From the NCBI RefSeq assembly GCF_000972865.1, contig NZ_CP011144.1, forward strand, positions 2,666,001 through 2,730,000: a stretch of 64,000 nt of DNA. The letters run 5' to 3'. This DNA comes from Pseudoxanthomonas suwonensis. GTDB lineage: Bacteria; Pseudomonadota; Gammaproteobacteria; Xanthomonadales; Xanthomonadaceae. The position numbers and the translations under genes were made by a program. The notes below the pieces were generated by a model. The model made no database searches and was not told the origin of the DNA. It worked only from the letters and a program-made list of their open reading frames with translations. Position 1 is the stretch's first letter. Each line of letters starts with the position of its first letter. Below are positions 1 through 9,021 of the stretch, in pieces.

Positions 1-2
1 TC

Positions 3-521
3 GCGGTCAACCCGCAGCAACTGGTGCCGGTGCTGCTGCACGGTCGCCGCGCGGTGCGGCAGTCGCTGGCGATCCTGGAATACCTGGAAGAGGTCTGGCC
101 GGACGCGGCGCCGCTGCTGCCCGGCACCGCGCGCGAGCGCGGCCGCGTGCGCGGGCTGGCGCAGCTGGTCGCCTGCGACATCCATCCGCTCAACAACCTG
201 CGCGTGCTGCAGTTCTTCGAGCGGCACTGGAACGTGCCGCAGGCCGAGCGCGACGAGTGGGTGCGGCACTGGATCGTCGAAGGCCTGGCCGCGTTCGAGG
301 CGCTGGTCGCCGAGGATCCGGCCACCGGCGCGTTCTGCCACGGCGACGTTCCCGGGCTGGCCGACTGCTGCCTGGTGCCGCAGCTGTACAACGCGCGCCG
401 GTTCGGCCTAGAGGCCGGGCAATGGCCGACGCTGGAGCGGATCGAGCAGGCCTGCCTGGCGCTGCCGGCGTTCCAGGACGCCGCGCCGGAGGCGCAGCCG
501 GACGCGCCGAAGGGCTCGTAG
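3..521 (+). CDS. maiA: Maleylacetoacetate isomerase (zeta-class glutathione transferase), 5' end missing
   Basis: Isomerises maleylacetoacetate to fumarylacetoacetate in tyrosine/homogentisate breakdown, using glutathione, in the cytoplasm. The reading frame is open from the first base, so the gene begins outside the window; 172 codons remain of a usual 210-220. The fragment has the end of the thioredoxin-like domain with the glutathione-binding RQSLAILEYLEE stretch, then the helical C-terminal domain with the DIHPLNNLRVL segment typical of the zeta class. The N-terminal SSC motif is not visible. A GTG at 24 is only an internal codon. The stop lies just before a palindromic repeat cluster. 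Confidence 0.88.
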   Translation, partial: AVNPQQLVPVLLHGRRAVRQSLAILEYLEEVWPDAAPLLPGTARERGRVRGLAQLVACDIHPLNNLRVLQFFERHWNVPQAERDEWVRHWIVEGLAAFEALVAEDPATGAFCHGDVPGLADCCLVPQLYNARRFGLEAGQWPTLERIEQACLALPAFQDAAPEAQPDAPKGS

Positions 522-527
522 TTCTTG

Positions 528-737
528 TTGTAGGAGCTTGGCTTGCTGGCGACACGTGCGTCGGGAGCACGAGGACGTCGCCTGGCCGGAGGCGTCGGGT
601 CGCCGGCTGAACCCGGCTCCTACAACAGCCGCGGCGCAGATCTTCTGTAGGAGCTGACTTCAGTCGGCGACACAGGCGTCGGGATCATGAGGACGTCGCC
701 CGTGCCGATGGCGTCGCGGGCAAGCCCGGCTCCTACA
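528..737. repeat. Pair of GTAG-headed palindromic elements (REPIN-like)
   Basis: Two elements of about 95 bases, 528-626 and 646-737. Each begins with TGTAGGAGC and ends with its complement GCTCCTACA. The inner half-sites differ: the first has a GGCTTGCTGGCGAC-type left half and a GTCGCCGGCTGAACCCGG right half; the second has a CTGACTTCAGTCGGCGAC left half and a GCGGGCAAGCC right half. The right end of the second element supplies the stop codon of the opposite-strand pilU gene. Confidence 0.85.
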
Positions 738-1869
738 CGAAGCCGTGGGTGATCGTCGGCGTCGCCGGCGGGGTGGTCACGTCGGCATAGGGGTCATGCT
801 CGGCGTCGGCGCCCTCGGACAGGCGGAACTTCAGCGCCAGGCCGTCGCGCGAGTCGGCCGCGCGCAGCGCCTCCTCCTGCTCGATCCGGCCCTGCTTGAC
901 CATCCGGAACAGGCACTGGTCGAAGGTCTGCATGCCTTCCTCCAGCGAGGCCTCCATCGCCTGCTTGACCTCGTGCACCTGGCCGCGGCGCAGCAGGTCG
1001 CGGATCATCGGCGTGTTGATCAGCACCTCGGTGGCCGGCAGCCGGCGCTCATCTATACCCTTGACCAGGCGCAGCGACACCACCGCGCGCAGGTTCAGCG
1101 CCAGGTTCATCAGCACGTTCTTGTGCGCGCTCTCGGGGAAGAAGTTGAGGATGCGCTCGATGGTCTGGTCGGCGTTGTTGGAGTGCAGCGTGGCCAGGCA
1201 CAGGTGGCCGGTCTCGGCGAAGGCGATCGCCGCCTCCATCGTGGTCGCGTCCAGGATCTCGCCGATCAGGATCACGTCCGGCGCCTCGCGCATCGCGTTC
1301 TTCAGCGCGTTGTGGAAGGCGTGGGTGTCCAGGCCGACCTCGCGCTGGTTGACGATCGACTTCTTGTGCCGGTGCAGGTACTCGATCGGGTCCTCGATGG
1401 TGAGGATGTGGCCGGTGGTGCTGTTGTTGCGGTGGTCGATCATCGACGCCAGCGCGGTCGACTTGCCCGAGCCGGTGGAGCCCACCAGCAGCACCAGCCC
1501 GCGCGGGGTCATGATGATGTCCTTGAGGACGTCCGGCAGGTTGAGGTCCTCGATGCTCGGGATCACGCTGCGGATCGCGCGGATCACCATGCCGACCTCG
1601 CCGCGCTGCTTGAACACGTTGACCCGGAAGCGCCCGGCGTCGGCCAGGGCAATGGCCATGTTCAGCTCCAGCTCGCGCTCGAACTGCGGCACCTGGCCCT
1701 CGTCCATCAGCGAGTAGGCGATCTTCTTGACCATGCCCGGCGGCAGGCCGGTGTTGCCCAGCGGATACAGCTTGCCTTCGATCTTGATGTATACCGGAGC
1801 ACCGGTGGTCAGGAACATGTCCGAGGCGTTCTTCTCGGTCATCAGCTTCAGGAAATAGCCGATATCCAT
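733..1869 (-). CDS. pilU: Type IV pilus retraction-associated ATPase PilU
   Basis: Hexameric cytoplasmic ATPase of the PilT/PilU family that helps pilus retraction (twitching). The protein is 378 residues. The Walker A GSTGSGKST is at about 130-138 and the ETGHLCLATLHSNNADQT stretch that separates PilU from PilT follows at about 219. The Asp-box reads IGEILD (202-207) where most relatives have GEIRD. The chosen start MDIGYFLKLM fits the family N-terminus; the open frame continues about 60 codons upstream without family-like sequence. The stop codon lies in the palindromic repeat ending at 737, so the last few residues may be repeat-derived. No pilT is beside it here. Confidence 0.92.
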   Translation of the reverse strand: MDIGYFLKLMTEKNASDMFLTTGAPVYIKIEGKLYPLGNTGLPPGMVKKIAYSLMDEGQVPQFERELELNMAIALADAGRFRVNVFKQRGEVGMVIRAIRSVIPSIEDLNLPDVLKDIIMTPRGLVLLVGSTGSGKSTALASMIDHRNNSTTGHILTIEDPIEYLHRHKKSIVNQREVGLDTHAFHNALKNAMREAPDVILIGEILDATTMEAAIAFAETGHLCLATLHSNNADQTIERILNFFPESAHKNVLMNLALNLRAVVSLRLVKGIDERRLPATEVLINTPMIRDLLRRGQVHEVKQAMEASLEEGMQTFDQCLFRMVKQGRIEQEEALRAADSRDGLALKFRLSEGADAEHDPYADVTTPPATPTITHGFV

Positions 1870-1975
1870 TGCGCGACAATCCCCACTACTCGAAATTAGG
1901 TGCCCGCGGCGCGACGTTGCGCACACGCCGCAGGCTACAGACAATGGCCGCGCCCACAGGACACGACGTTCCCCG

Positions 1976-2374
1976 ATGAACGAGCCTAGCTTCGCACACT
2001 TCCGCCGGCGCCTGTATGCGCTCGTCGTCGCATCCGGGCTTGCGGTCACAGCCCAGGCCCAGGTCGCCTCGCCGGACCTGCACCGCGCCCAGCAGGCGGT
2101 GCAGCAGGCCCAGGACGCCGATGCCGACCACTACGCCCCCGAGCTGCTCGACACGGCCCGGCAGGCGCTGGTGCGGGCGCAGGCCGGGGCGCTGTCGCGC
2201 AGCCGCGGCGAGCGCCGCGAGGCCGACCAGCTGGCCCGGCAGGCCGCCGCCGATGCCGACCTGGCGCGGGTGCGCAGCGACCGGGCGCAGGCCGAAGCCG
2301 GGCTGCTGCAGCGCCGCGACGAGATCGCCCGCTTGCGGGAATCGCTGGGCCTGCCGGCGGAGGCGACGCCATGA
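1976..2374 (+). CDS. Secreted DUF4398-type helical protein
   Basis: A 132-residue protein with an N-terminal signal peptide (hydrophobic stretch about 12-27, ending AQAQ) and a mature part that is almost wholly alpha-helical, rich in Ala, Gln, Arg and Asp. The pattern of a helical hairpin with QQAQDADADHYAPELLDTARQAL matches DUF4398 proteins, which are predicted periplasmic or lipoprotein-like. Function is unknown. It overlaps the next gene by four bases (ATGA), so the two are translationally coupled, and DUF4398 proteins often sit beside OmpA-like partners. It is divergent from pilU with about 106 bases between. Confidence 0.75.
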   Translation: MNEPSFAHFRRRLYALVVASGLAVTAQAQVASPDLHRAQQAVQQAQDADADHYAPELLDTARQALVRAQAGALSRSRGERREADQLARQAAADADLARVRSDRAQAEAGLLQRRDEIARLRESLGLPAEATP

Positions 2375-3252
2375 GGGCCGTCCACGGTTTCGCCCTCCTG
2401 GCCTGCCTGCTGCTGGCGCCGGCCGCGGCCCGCGCCGCGGACGACCCGGACGCCGTCCGCCTGCAGGCGCGCATGAATGTCCTGCAGGCTGATCCGGTCC
2501 TGGGCCGGCTGGCCGCCTTCGAGCAGATGGAGGCGCGCCAGGCCATCGCCGCACTGGCCGATGCCCGCCGCGGCGACCGCCCCGGCGTGCTGTACCTGGC
2601 CCAGCGCCGGGTCGAGATCGCCGAGACCGCAGCCGGGGCCGAGGCGGCCCGGCGCGAATTGGCTACCCTGGACCTGCAGCGCAGCGACCTGCTGCTGCAG
2701 GCCAGCCGCCGCGACGCCGAGCGCGCCCGCCAGGAGGCCGAACGCCTGCGGATCCAGGCCCAGATCCAGGCCGAGGAGGCCGAGCGCCTGCGCCTGGCCG
2801 CCGAGGCCGAGGCGGCGGCACGCAGTGACGTCGAGCAGGCCTTGAGCTCGGCGACCGGTCGGCAGACCGCGCAGCTGAGCGCGGCCCGCCGCAAGGAGGC
2901 GCAGCTGGCCCGCCAGGAGGCCGAGCTGGTGTCCAGCGCCAGGCTGCCGCCCTCGACCTTCGAGTCGCGCGGCGAGGTGTTCGCCGTGCCGGCCGGCGCC
3001 TATTCGCGCGGTGCCCTGAGCGCCGACGGCAAGGCCGCGGCCAGCGCGCTGGCCGCCTACCTGCAGATCGGCAAGCGTGGCCGGATCCGGGTCGAGGCCT
3101 ACGATGGCGACGCCAAGCTCGCCCAGGCCCGGGCCGACGCGCTGAAGGCGGCACTGGTGGCCGGCGGGGTGCCGGCCGGCCAGGTTCAGGCGACCGGCAA
3201 GAAGGCGGCGGCCACCGCGAAGAAGGCCGCGGAAGTCATCGTCGCGCAGTAG
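2371..3252 (+). CDS. Periplasmic coiled-coil protein with OmpA-like C-terminal domain
   Basis: A 293-residue protein with a signal peptide (about 1-22, ending AARA), a long charged helical region at about 85-195 (repeated AERLR/AEAEA segments, probable coiled coil), then a region at about 205-290 resembling the peptidoglycan-binding OmpA/MotB domain (SRGALSADGKAAASALAAYLQ followed by IRVEAYDGDAKLAQARADALKAAL). The usual NxxLSxxRAxxV motif is degenerate, so peptidoglycan binding is uncertain. The start overlaps the preceding DUF4398 gene, suggesting a two-gene operon for an envelope-associated pair. A role in cell-wall anchoring is inference. Confidence 0.75.
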   Translation: MRAVHGFALLACLLLAPAAARAADDPDAVRLQARMNVLQADPVLGRLAAFEQMEARQAIAALADARRGDRPGVLYLAQRRVEIAETAAGAEAARRELATLDLQRSDLLLQASRRDAERARQEAERLRIQAQIQAEEAERLRLAAEAEAAARSDVEQALSSATGRQTAQLSAARRKEAQLARQEAELVSSARLPPSTFESRGEVFAVPAGAYSRGALSADGKAAASALAAYLQIGKRGRIRVEAYDGDAKLAQARADALKAALVAGGVPAGQVQATGKKAAATAKKAAEVIVAQ

Positions 3253-3339
3253 AAACCGGAGTTACATCAAGCCGTTACACGGTTTCCCGGGGCTTTCCGG
3301 CGGCGTTGTTACGGTGCCGTTTCCGCCCTGTTTTCCACT

Positions 3340-3590
3340 TCAATCAATGGCTTGCGGTGAGGGTTGCCGCTCCGCGGGGCGAGGAGTAGGGTCGGATACC
3401 CAGATGGTGCTTCCGCCATCTGGCTGACCGGAGCACCCTGCCGATGCAGCCGCTGTCCGCTTCACCGGAGATCGCCGTCGGGCCGCACCAGGCCGGATCG
3501 GAGATTTCCGGTGGCGCCAATGCCGCCGCGCGCCACGACCGCTCCGACAACGCGACGCCCCGGACCTCGCAGGCCCGGGGCGTTCGCTTT
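3340..3590 (+). ncRNA. Possible small structured RNA ending in an intrinsic terminator
   Basis: The 403-base gap between the OmpA-like gene and the ydcH-like gene holds no convincing ORF. It contains a perfect 7-bp hairpin (CAGATGG at 3401-3407 with CCATCTG at 3416-3422), several GC-rich complementary segments, and a strong terminator at 3555-3591. A terminator far from the upstream stop (300 bases) and before the next gene's start suggests an independent short transcript. I recognise no Rfam family and no clear promoter, so this is a candidate only and its 5' end is a guess. Confidence 0.25.
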
Positions 3591-3591
3591 T
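3555..3591 (+). terminator. Rho-independent terminator
   Basis: A 9-bp perfect stem (ACGCCCCGG 3555-3563 with CCGGGGCGT 3575-3583) around an 11-base loop, followed by TCGCTTTTA. It lies 65 bases before the ydcH-like start codon. Confidence 0.75.
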
Positions 3592-3655
3592 ATGGGCCGG
3601 CCAGGCAGGCCGGCATCTCCGGCACGGATGCGCGATGACCCCAGGAGGTGCAGAC

Positions 3656-3871
3656 ATGTTCGAAGGGCAACCGCAGGCCGAAATCGAAGCGCTGATGAAA
3701 CGCGATCCCGAGTTCAGGCAGCTCTACCAGCGGCACCGAACGCTGGACAAGAAGGTGATGGACGCCGAGCTCGGCATCCTGCCGATCGACGACTTCACGC
3801 TCGGGCAGATGAAGCGCGAGAAGCTGCACGCCAAGGAAAAACTGCTGCGCATCTACGACCGGGCGCACTGA
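3656..3871 (+). CDS. YdcH-family (DUF465) small protein
   Basis: A 71-residue charged helical protein matching the YdcH/DUF465 family: FRQLYQRHRTLDKKVMDAEL, then the conserved LKREKLHAKE-like stretch, here LGQMKREKLHAKEKLLRIY. Function is unknown; the family is small, cytoplasmic and predicted to form a helical hairpin. The start ATG at 3656 is decided by a strong AGGAGG at 3643-3648; an upstream in-frame ATG at 3635 lacks such a site. It stands alone between a terminator and a large hairpin. Confidence 0.85.
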   Translation: MFEGQPQAEIEALMKRDPEFRQLYQRHRTLDKKVMDAELGILPIDDFTLGQMKREKLHAKEKLLRIYDRAH

Positions 3872-3894
3872 CCCGGTCGTCCCGTTTCATAGTC

Positions 3895-3935
3895 GTGGGC
3901 GGTGGCGGCTTTCCTCGTCGGCCGCCACCGCCCAC
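3895..3935 (+). terminator. Large hairpin after the ydcH-like gene
   Basis: A perfect 15-bp inverted repeat, 3895-3909 with 3921-3935, around an 11-base loop, 23 bases after the ydcH-like stop. There is no long T-run, so it may end transcription weakly or only stabilise the mRNA 3' end. Confidence 0.55.
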
Positions 3936-4017
3936 GCAATTCCCCTGCCACGGTGCTGGCGGGTCACCGGACCCGCCGCCGTCCGGCCATGCGGTTTCCG
4001 GGCGACGCGTTCCAGCC

Positions 4018-4023
4018 GATAAT
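4018..4023 (+). promoter_or_regulatory. Candidate -10 box of the cystathionine beta-synthase gene
   Basis: GATAAT followed by CCCGGTT, 43 bases before the start codon. The same downstream CCGG context follows the -10-like boxes before metB and the CoA-transferase genes. No good -35 is visible. Confidence 0.4.
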
Positions 4024-4065
4024 CCCGGTTCCGCCGCGCGCTGCGGCCACGCAACCGGATCGACG

Positions 4066-5442
<1,377 letters not shown>

Positions 5443-5623
5443 CCTGGCTGCCGGGGGCGGGACGGGCGGCCACCCTTGCGTACGGTTGCGGACGGAGGTC
5501 CCGGCCTGGCGAGGGTAATCCTGGTCAGGGGCTGCCTGGCAGGGCATGCCGGCTGTCAGGAATCCGGGCCCGCACACCCTTCCGGAGCGGCCTGCCGCTG
5601 TCGGGCCGTTAAGTCAGGGCTGC

Positions 5624-5629
5624 TAGAAT
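5624..5629 (+). promoter_or_regulatory. Candidate -10 box of metB
   Basis: TAGAAT followed by CCGCGGT, 25 bases before the metB start codon. It resembles the boxes before the CoA-transferase genes and cystathionine beta-synthase. A -35 is not obvious. Confidence 0.45.
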
Positions 5630-5654
5630 CCGCGGTCCCCTGAAGAGTCCCGAC

Positions 5655-6848
5655 ATGTCGGATCAGTCCCCCCAAGCCGGCCCGGCCGGGCGCCCGTTGG
5701 CGCTTGCGACCCTGGCGATCCATGGCGGCCAGGCGCCCGACCCCAGTACGGGCGCGGTGATGCCGCCGATCTATGCAACCTCGACCTACGCCCAGAGCAG
5801 TCCGGGCGAGCACCAGGGCTTCGAGTACTCCCGCACCCACAACCCGACCCGCTTCGCCTACGAGCGTTGCGTGGCGGCGCTGGAGGGCGGCAGCCGCGGC
5901 TTCGCATTCGCCTCCGGCATGGCGGCGACCTCCACCGTGCTGGAGCTGCTGGATAGCGGCGACCACGTGGTGGCGATGGACGACCTGTACGGCGGCAGCT
6001 ACCGGCTGTTCGAACGCGTGCGCCGGCGCAGCGCGGGGCTGGATTTCAGCTTCGTCGACCTGACCGATCTGGCGGCGTTCGAGGCGGCGATCACGCCGAA
6101 GACGCGGATGGTCTGGATCGAAACCCCCACCAACCCAATGCTCAAGATCGTCGACATCGCCGTGGTGGCGGAGATCGCGCATCGGCGCGGCCTGCTGGTG
6201 GTGGTCGACAACACATTCGCCTCACCGATCGTGCAGCGCCCGCTGGAACTGGGCGCGCACCTGGTGATGCACTCGGCGACCAAGTACCTCAACGGCCATT
6301 CGGACATGGTCGGTGGCATGGTCGTGGCCGGCGGCGACGCCGAACTGGCCGAGAAGATGGCGTTCCTGCAGAACTCGATCGGCGCGGTGCAGGGACCGTT
6401 CGACAGCTTCCTGGCGCTGCGCGGGCTGAAGACGCTGCCGCTGCGGATGCGTGCGCACAACGAGAACGCGCTGGCGCTGGCGCATTGGCTGGAGACGCAT
6501 CCGGCGGTGGAGAAGGTGATCTACCCGGGCCTGGCCTCGCACCCGCAATACGCGCTGGCGGCACGGCAGATGCAGGGCTTCGGCGGCATCGTCTCGATCA
6601 TGCTCAAGGGTGGGTTCGAGGCGGCCAAGCGCTTCTGCGAACGGACCGAGCTGTTCACCCTGGCCGAGTCGCTGGGTGGGGTGGAGAGCCTGGTCAACCA
6701 TCCGGCGGTGATGACGCATGCGTCGGTGCCGGTGGAGCGGCGGCGGCGGCTGGGGATCAGTGATGCGCTGGTGCGGTTGAGCGTCGGGGTGGAGGATGCT
6801 GCCGATCTTCAGGCGGACCTGGCTCATGCACTCGACGGAGTGCGTTGA
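5655..6848 (+). CDS. metB: Cystathionine gamma-synthase/gamma-lyase family enzyme
   Basis: PLP enzyme of the Cys/Met metabolism family, 397 residues (family 380-400). It makes or cleaves cystathionine. Visible motifs are the N-terminal LATLAIHGGQAPD, the PPIYATSTYAQ stretch, the YSRTHNPTR phosphate-contact region, the SGMAATS loop, DNTFASP, and the PLP lysine in SATKYLNGHSD (K210). Synthase and lyase cannot be told apart by eye; the beta-synthase next door favours cystathionine cleavage or use in transsulfuration. It is the conserved left border of the lps locus in Xanthomonas, and the wzm-like gene starts only 30 bases after its stop. Confidence 0.9.
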   Translation: MSDQSPQAGPAGRPLALATLAIHGGQAPDPSTGAVMPPIYATSTYAQSSPGEHQGFEYSRTHNPTRFAYERCVAALEGGSRGFAFASGMAATSTVLELLDSGDHVVAMDDLYGGSYRLFERVRRRSAGLDFSFVDLTDLAAFEAAITPKTRMVWIETPTNPMLKIVDIAVVAEIAHRRGLLVVVDNTFASPIVQRPLELGAHLVMHSATKYLNGHSDMVGGMVVAGGDAELAEKMAFLQNSIGAVQGPFDSFLALRGLKTLPLRMRAHNENALALAHWLETHPAVEKVIYPGLASHPQYALAARQMQGFGGIVSIMLKGGFEAAKRFCERTELFTLAESLGGVESLVNHPAVMTHASVPVERRRRLGISDALVRLSVGVEDAADLQADLAHALDGVR

Positions 6849-6878
6849 GATGCGTCAAGCAGCTGATTGGGAGTGGGC

Positions 6879-7706
6879 ATGAATCGCGATGTTCGCACCG
6901 CCACTGGAATGGCGCACCTGTACAGAGTGCTGGCGGGCAACCTGGATCTGGCCATCGTCCTGACCAAGCGTGAAGTGGTGGGGCGTTATCGCGGATCCTT
7001 CATGGGGCTGCTGTGGTCGTTCCTTTATCCACTGCTGATGCTCGCGGTGTACACCTTCGTCTTTTCGGTAGTGTTCCAGGCGCGCTGGCCCAGCGGGCAG
7101 GGCACGCGAATTGAATTCGCGCTGGTCCTTTTCACCGGATTGATGGTGTTCTCGGTCTTTTCAGAGTGCGTGAACCGTTCGCCCGGGCTTGTCCTCAACA
7201 ACGTCAACTACGTCAAGAAGGTGGTGTTTCCGCTTGAGATACTGCCTGTAGTGAGCATGCTTTCGGCGCTGTTCCATCTTGCCGTCACCATGCTGGTCTG
7301 GTTCGGATTCCATCTCGTGTATTTCGGCTTGCCACCAGTGACGGCCGTGCTGTTCCCGCTGGTCGTGCTTCCATTGGTGCTCTTCACCCTTGGCATCAGC
7401 TGGCTGCTCGCTTCCCTGGGTGTCTATCTGCGGGATGTCGGTCAAGTCGTGGGTGTCGGTACCACCGTGCTTCTATTCATGTCGCCGATTTTCTATTCGA
7501 TCGAATCCTTGCCGGAAGCCTACAGGCCGCTGCTGCGCGCCAACCCGCTCACGATCGTTATCGAACAGGCGCGCGATGTGCTGATATGGGGGCGCTGGAT
7601 CGATTTCGGCGAATGGTCAGTGATGCTGGCCCTTTCGGCCGCATTCGCGTATCTCGGATACGCTTGGTTCCAGGCGACGAGGAAGGGATTCGCGGATGTG
7701 CTCTGA
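6879..7706 (+). CDS. wzm: O-antigen ABC exporter permease (Wzm-like, ABC-2 family)
   Basis: Inner-membrane permease that, with the next protein, exports undecaprenyl-linked O-polysaccharide. 275 residues with about six hydrophobic segments. The N-terminal cytoplasmic part LTKREVVGRYRGSFMGLLWSFLYPLLML is the signature of ABC-2 polysaccharide exporters. ATG 6879 has GGGAG upstream; a TTG at 6867 is in frame but less likely. It overlaps wzt by 11 bases and begins 30 bases after metB, so it may share metB transcription. First gene of the lps cluster. Confidence 0.92.
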   Translation: MNRDVRTATGMAHLYRVLAGNLDLAIVLTKREVVGRYRGSFMGLLWSFLYPLLMLAVYTFVFSVVFQARWPSGQGTRIEFALVLFTGLMVFSVFSECVNRSPGLVLNNVNYVKKVVFPLEILPVVSMLSALFHLAVTMLVWFGFHLVYFGLPPVTAVLFPLVVLPLVLFTLGISWLLASLGVYLRDVGQVVGVGTTVLLFMSPIFYSIESLPEAYRPLLRANPLTIVIEQARDVLIWGRWIDFGEWSVMLALSAAFAYLGYAWFQATRKGFADVL

Positions 7707-9021
7707 AGACAGCGTGGTGCATGTCGACCACGTGAGCAAGTCGTACATGATGTTCGACACGCCGCGGAGCCGACTGAAGCAGTTCATCGTCCCCAGGCTG
7801 CAGGGCATGCTCGGCATGCGCAGGAGCCGCTACTACGAGGAATTCCACGCATTGTCCGACATTTCATTCTCGGTCGGGCGCGGGGAAACGGTTGGCATCA
7901 TCGGCAGGAACGGCTCCGGCAAGTCTACGTTGCTGCAGATCATCTGCGGGACACTGACTGCATCGTCCGGTGCGATTGCGACAAAAGGGCGGATCGCGGC
8001 GTTGCTAGAGCTGGGGTCGGGGTTCAATCCCGACTTCACCGGACGGGAGAATGTCCGCCTCAACGCGGCGCTGTTGGGCCTCAGTCAGCGCGAAATCGAC
8101 AGGCGGTTCGACGATATCGTCAGGTTCGCCGACATCGGTGATTTTCTCGATCAGCCGATCAAGACCTATTCGAGCGGCATGGTTGTGCGGCTGGCATTTG
8201 CGACTGCCATCCATGTCGACCCCGACCTGCTCATAGTGGACGAAGCGCTGGCCGTGGGCGACGTTGCGTTCCAGCAGAAGTGCCTCGATCGGATCAGGCA
8301 GATGCAGCGCAATGGCGTATCGATCCTGCTGGTCACGCATTCGACCAACGTGCTTCTCGAATACTGCGACCGAGCCATCTTCCTCAAACGTGGCGGGCTC
8401 ATTCTGGACGGCGCGTGCCGCGACGTCGTGCAGGCGTATGCCGACGATCTGGTGAAGGACGAGGGCGGCGAGATCGTGGTTGTGCATATCGATCCCCCCT
8501 ACGATGAGATTCCTGCCGCCGCAGTAGCCCCCGAGGCTGATGTCGCCGCACCCGACTTGGATGTGGCCATCGCGCGCGACGTGTCAATTTTCGCCGAATC
8601 CGTCGCTCTCCTGGACGCGCACGGCAATCCGTGCTCGATGGTCGAGTACGGCGGGGAAGTGCGCGCCAAGGTCCGTGTCCGGGTGAACGAGAGGGTTGCC
8701 GAGCCATGTTTCGGCGTGCAGATATCGAGCGTAGATGGGATCGCTCTGTGGAGCGCCACTACCCAGGGCATGGGTATTGCGCAATCGCCGCTCGAGCCCG
8801 GGTGCTACGAGATGGAATGGAAGCTGCGCACGCCGTTTTCCGGGAACCGGTACGTTCTCGCGATAGGGGTCGGCCAGATCGTGAACGGTGAATACAGGCG
8901 GACGCATCGCGTCAGTTATGCAGGGCACTTCGACGTGATGGTCCAGCCGCATACCGGCACCGGCTGGCTGGCGCCAGCACCTGCATTTCGCGAACCGGCC
9001 CTAGTTGTGTCTCAGGGATGA
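7696..9021 (+). CDS. wzt: O-antigen ABC exporter ATPase with carbohydrate-binding tail (Wzt-like)
   Basis: 441 residues. The N-terminal ABC ATPase (about 1-240) has Walker A GRNGSGKST (about 71-79), the signature YSSGMVVRLAFA and Walker B LLIVDEALAVGD. The C-terminal part (about 285-430, SIFAESVALLDAHGNPCSMVEYGGEVRAKVRVRV and FSGNRYVLAIGVGQ) matches Wzt_C, a beta-sandwich that in E. coli O9a binds the capped non-reducing end of the O-polysaccharide and couples chain termination to export. Such a tail implies that the glycan carries a terminal cap. It overlaps wzm upstream and the fusion gene downstream by four bases (ATGA). Confidence 0.92.
   Translation: MCSEDSVVHVDHVSKSYMMFDTPRSRLKQFIVPRLQGMLGMRRSRYYEEFHALSDISFSVGRGETVGIIGRNGSGKSTLLQIICGTLTASSGAIATKGRIAALLELGSGFNPDFTGRENVRLNAALLGLSQREIDRRFDDIVRFADIGDFLDQPIKTYSSGMVVRLAFATAIHVDPDLLIVDEALAVGDVAFQQKCLDRIRQMQRNGVSILLVTHSTNVLLEYCDRAIFLKRGGLILDGACRDVVQAYADDLVKDEGGEIVVVHIDPPYDEIPAAAVAPEADVAAPDLDVAIARDVSIFAESVALLDAHGNPCSMVEYGGEVRAKVRVRVNERVAEPCFGVQISSVDGIALWSATTQGMGIAQSPLEPGCYEMEWKLRTPFSGNRYVLAIGVGQIVNGEYRRTHRVSYAGHFDVMVQPHTGTGWLAPAPAFREPALVVSQG

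Noticed and set aside
3444..3638. 64-codon frame before the ydcH-like gene
   Set aside because: No ribosome binding site, and it spans a strong terminator.
3364..4065. 234-codon N-terminal extension of cystathionine beta-synthase
   Set aside because: It runs through the terminator, the ydcH-like gene in another frame and a 15-bp hairpin, and does not look like protein.
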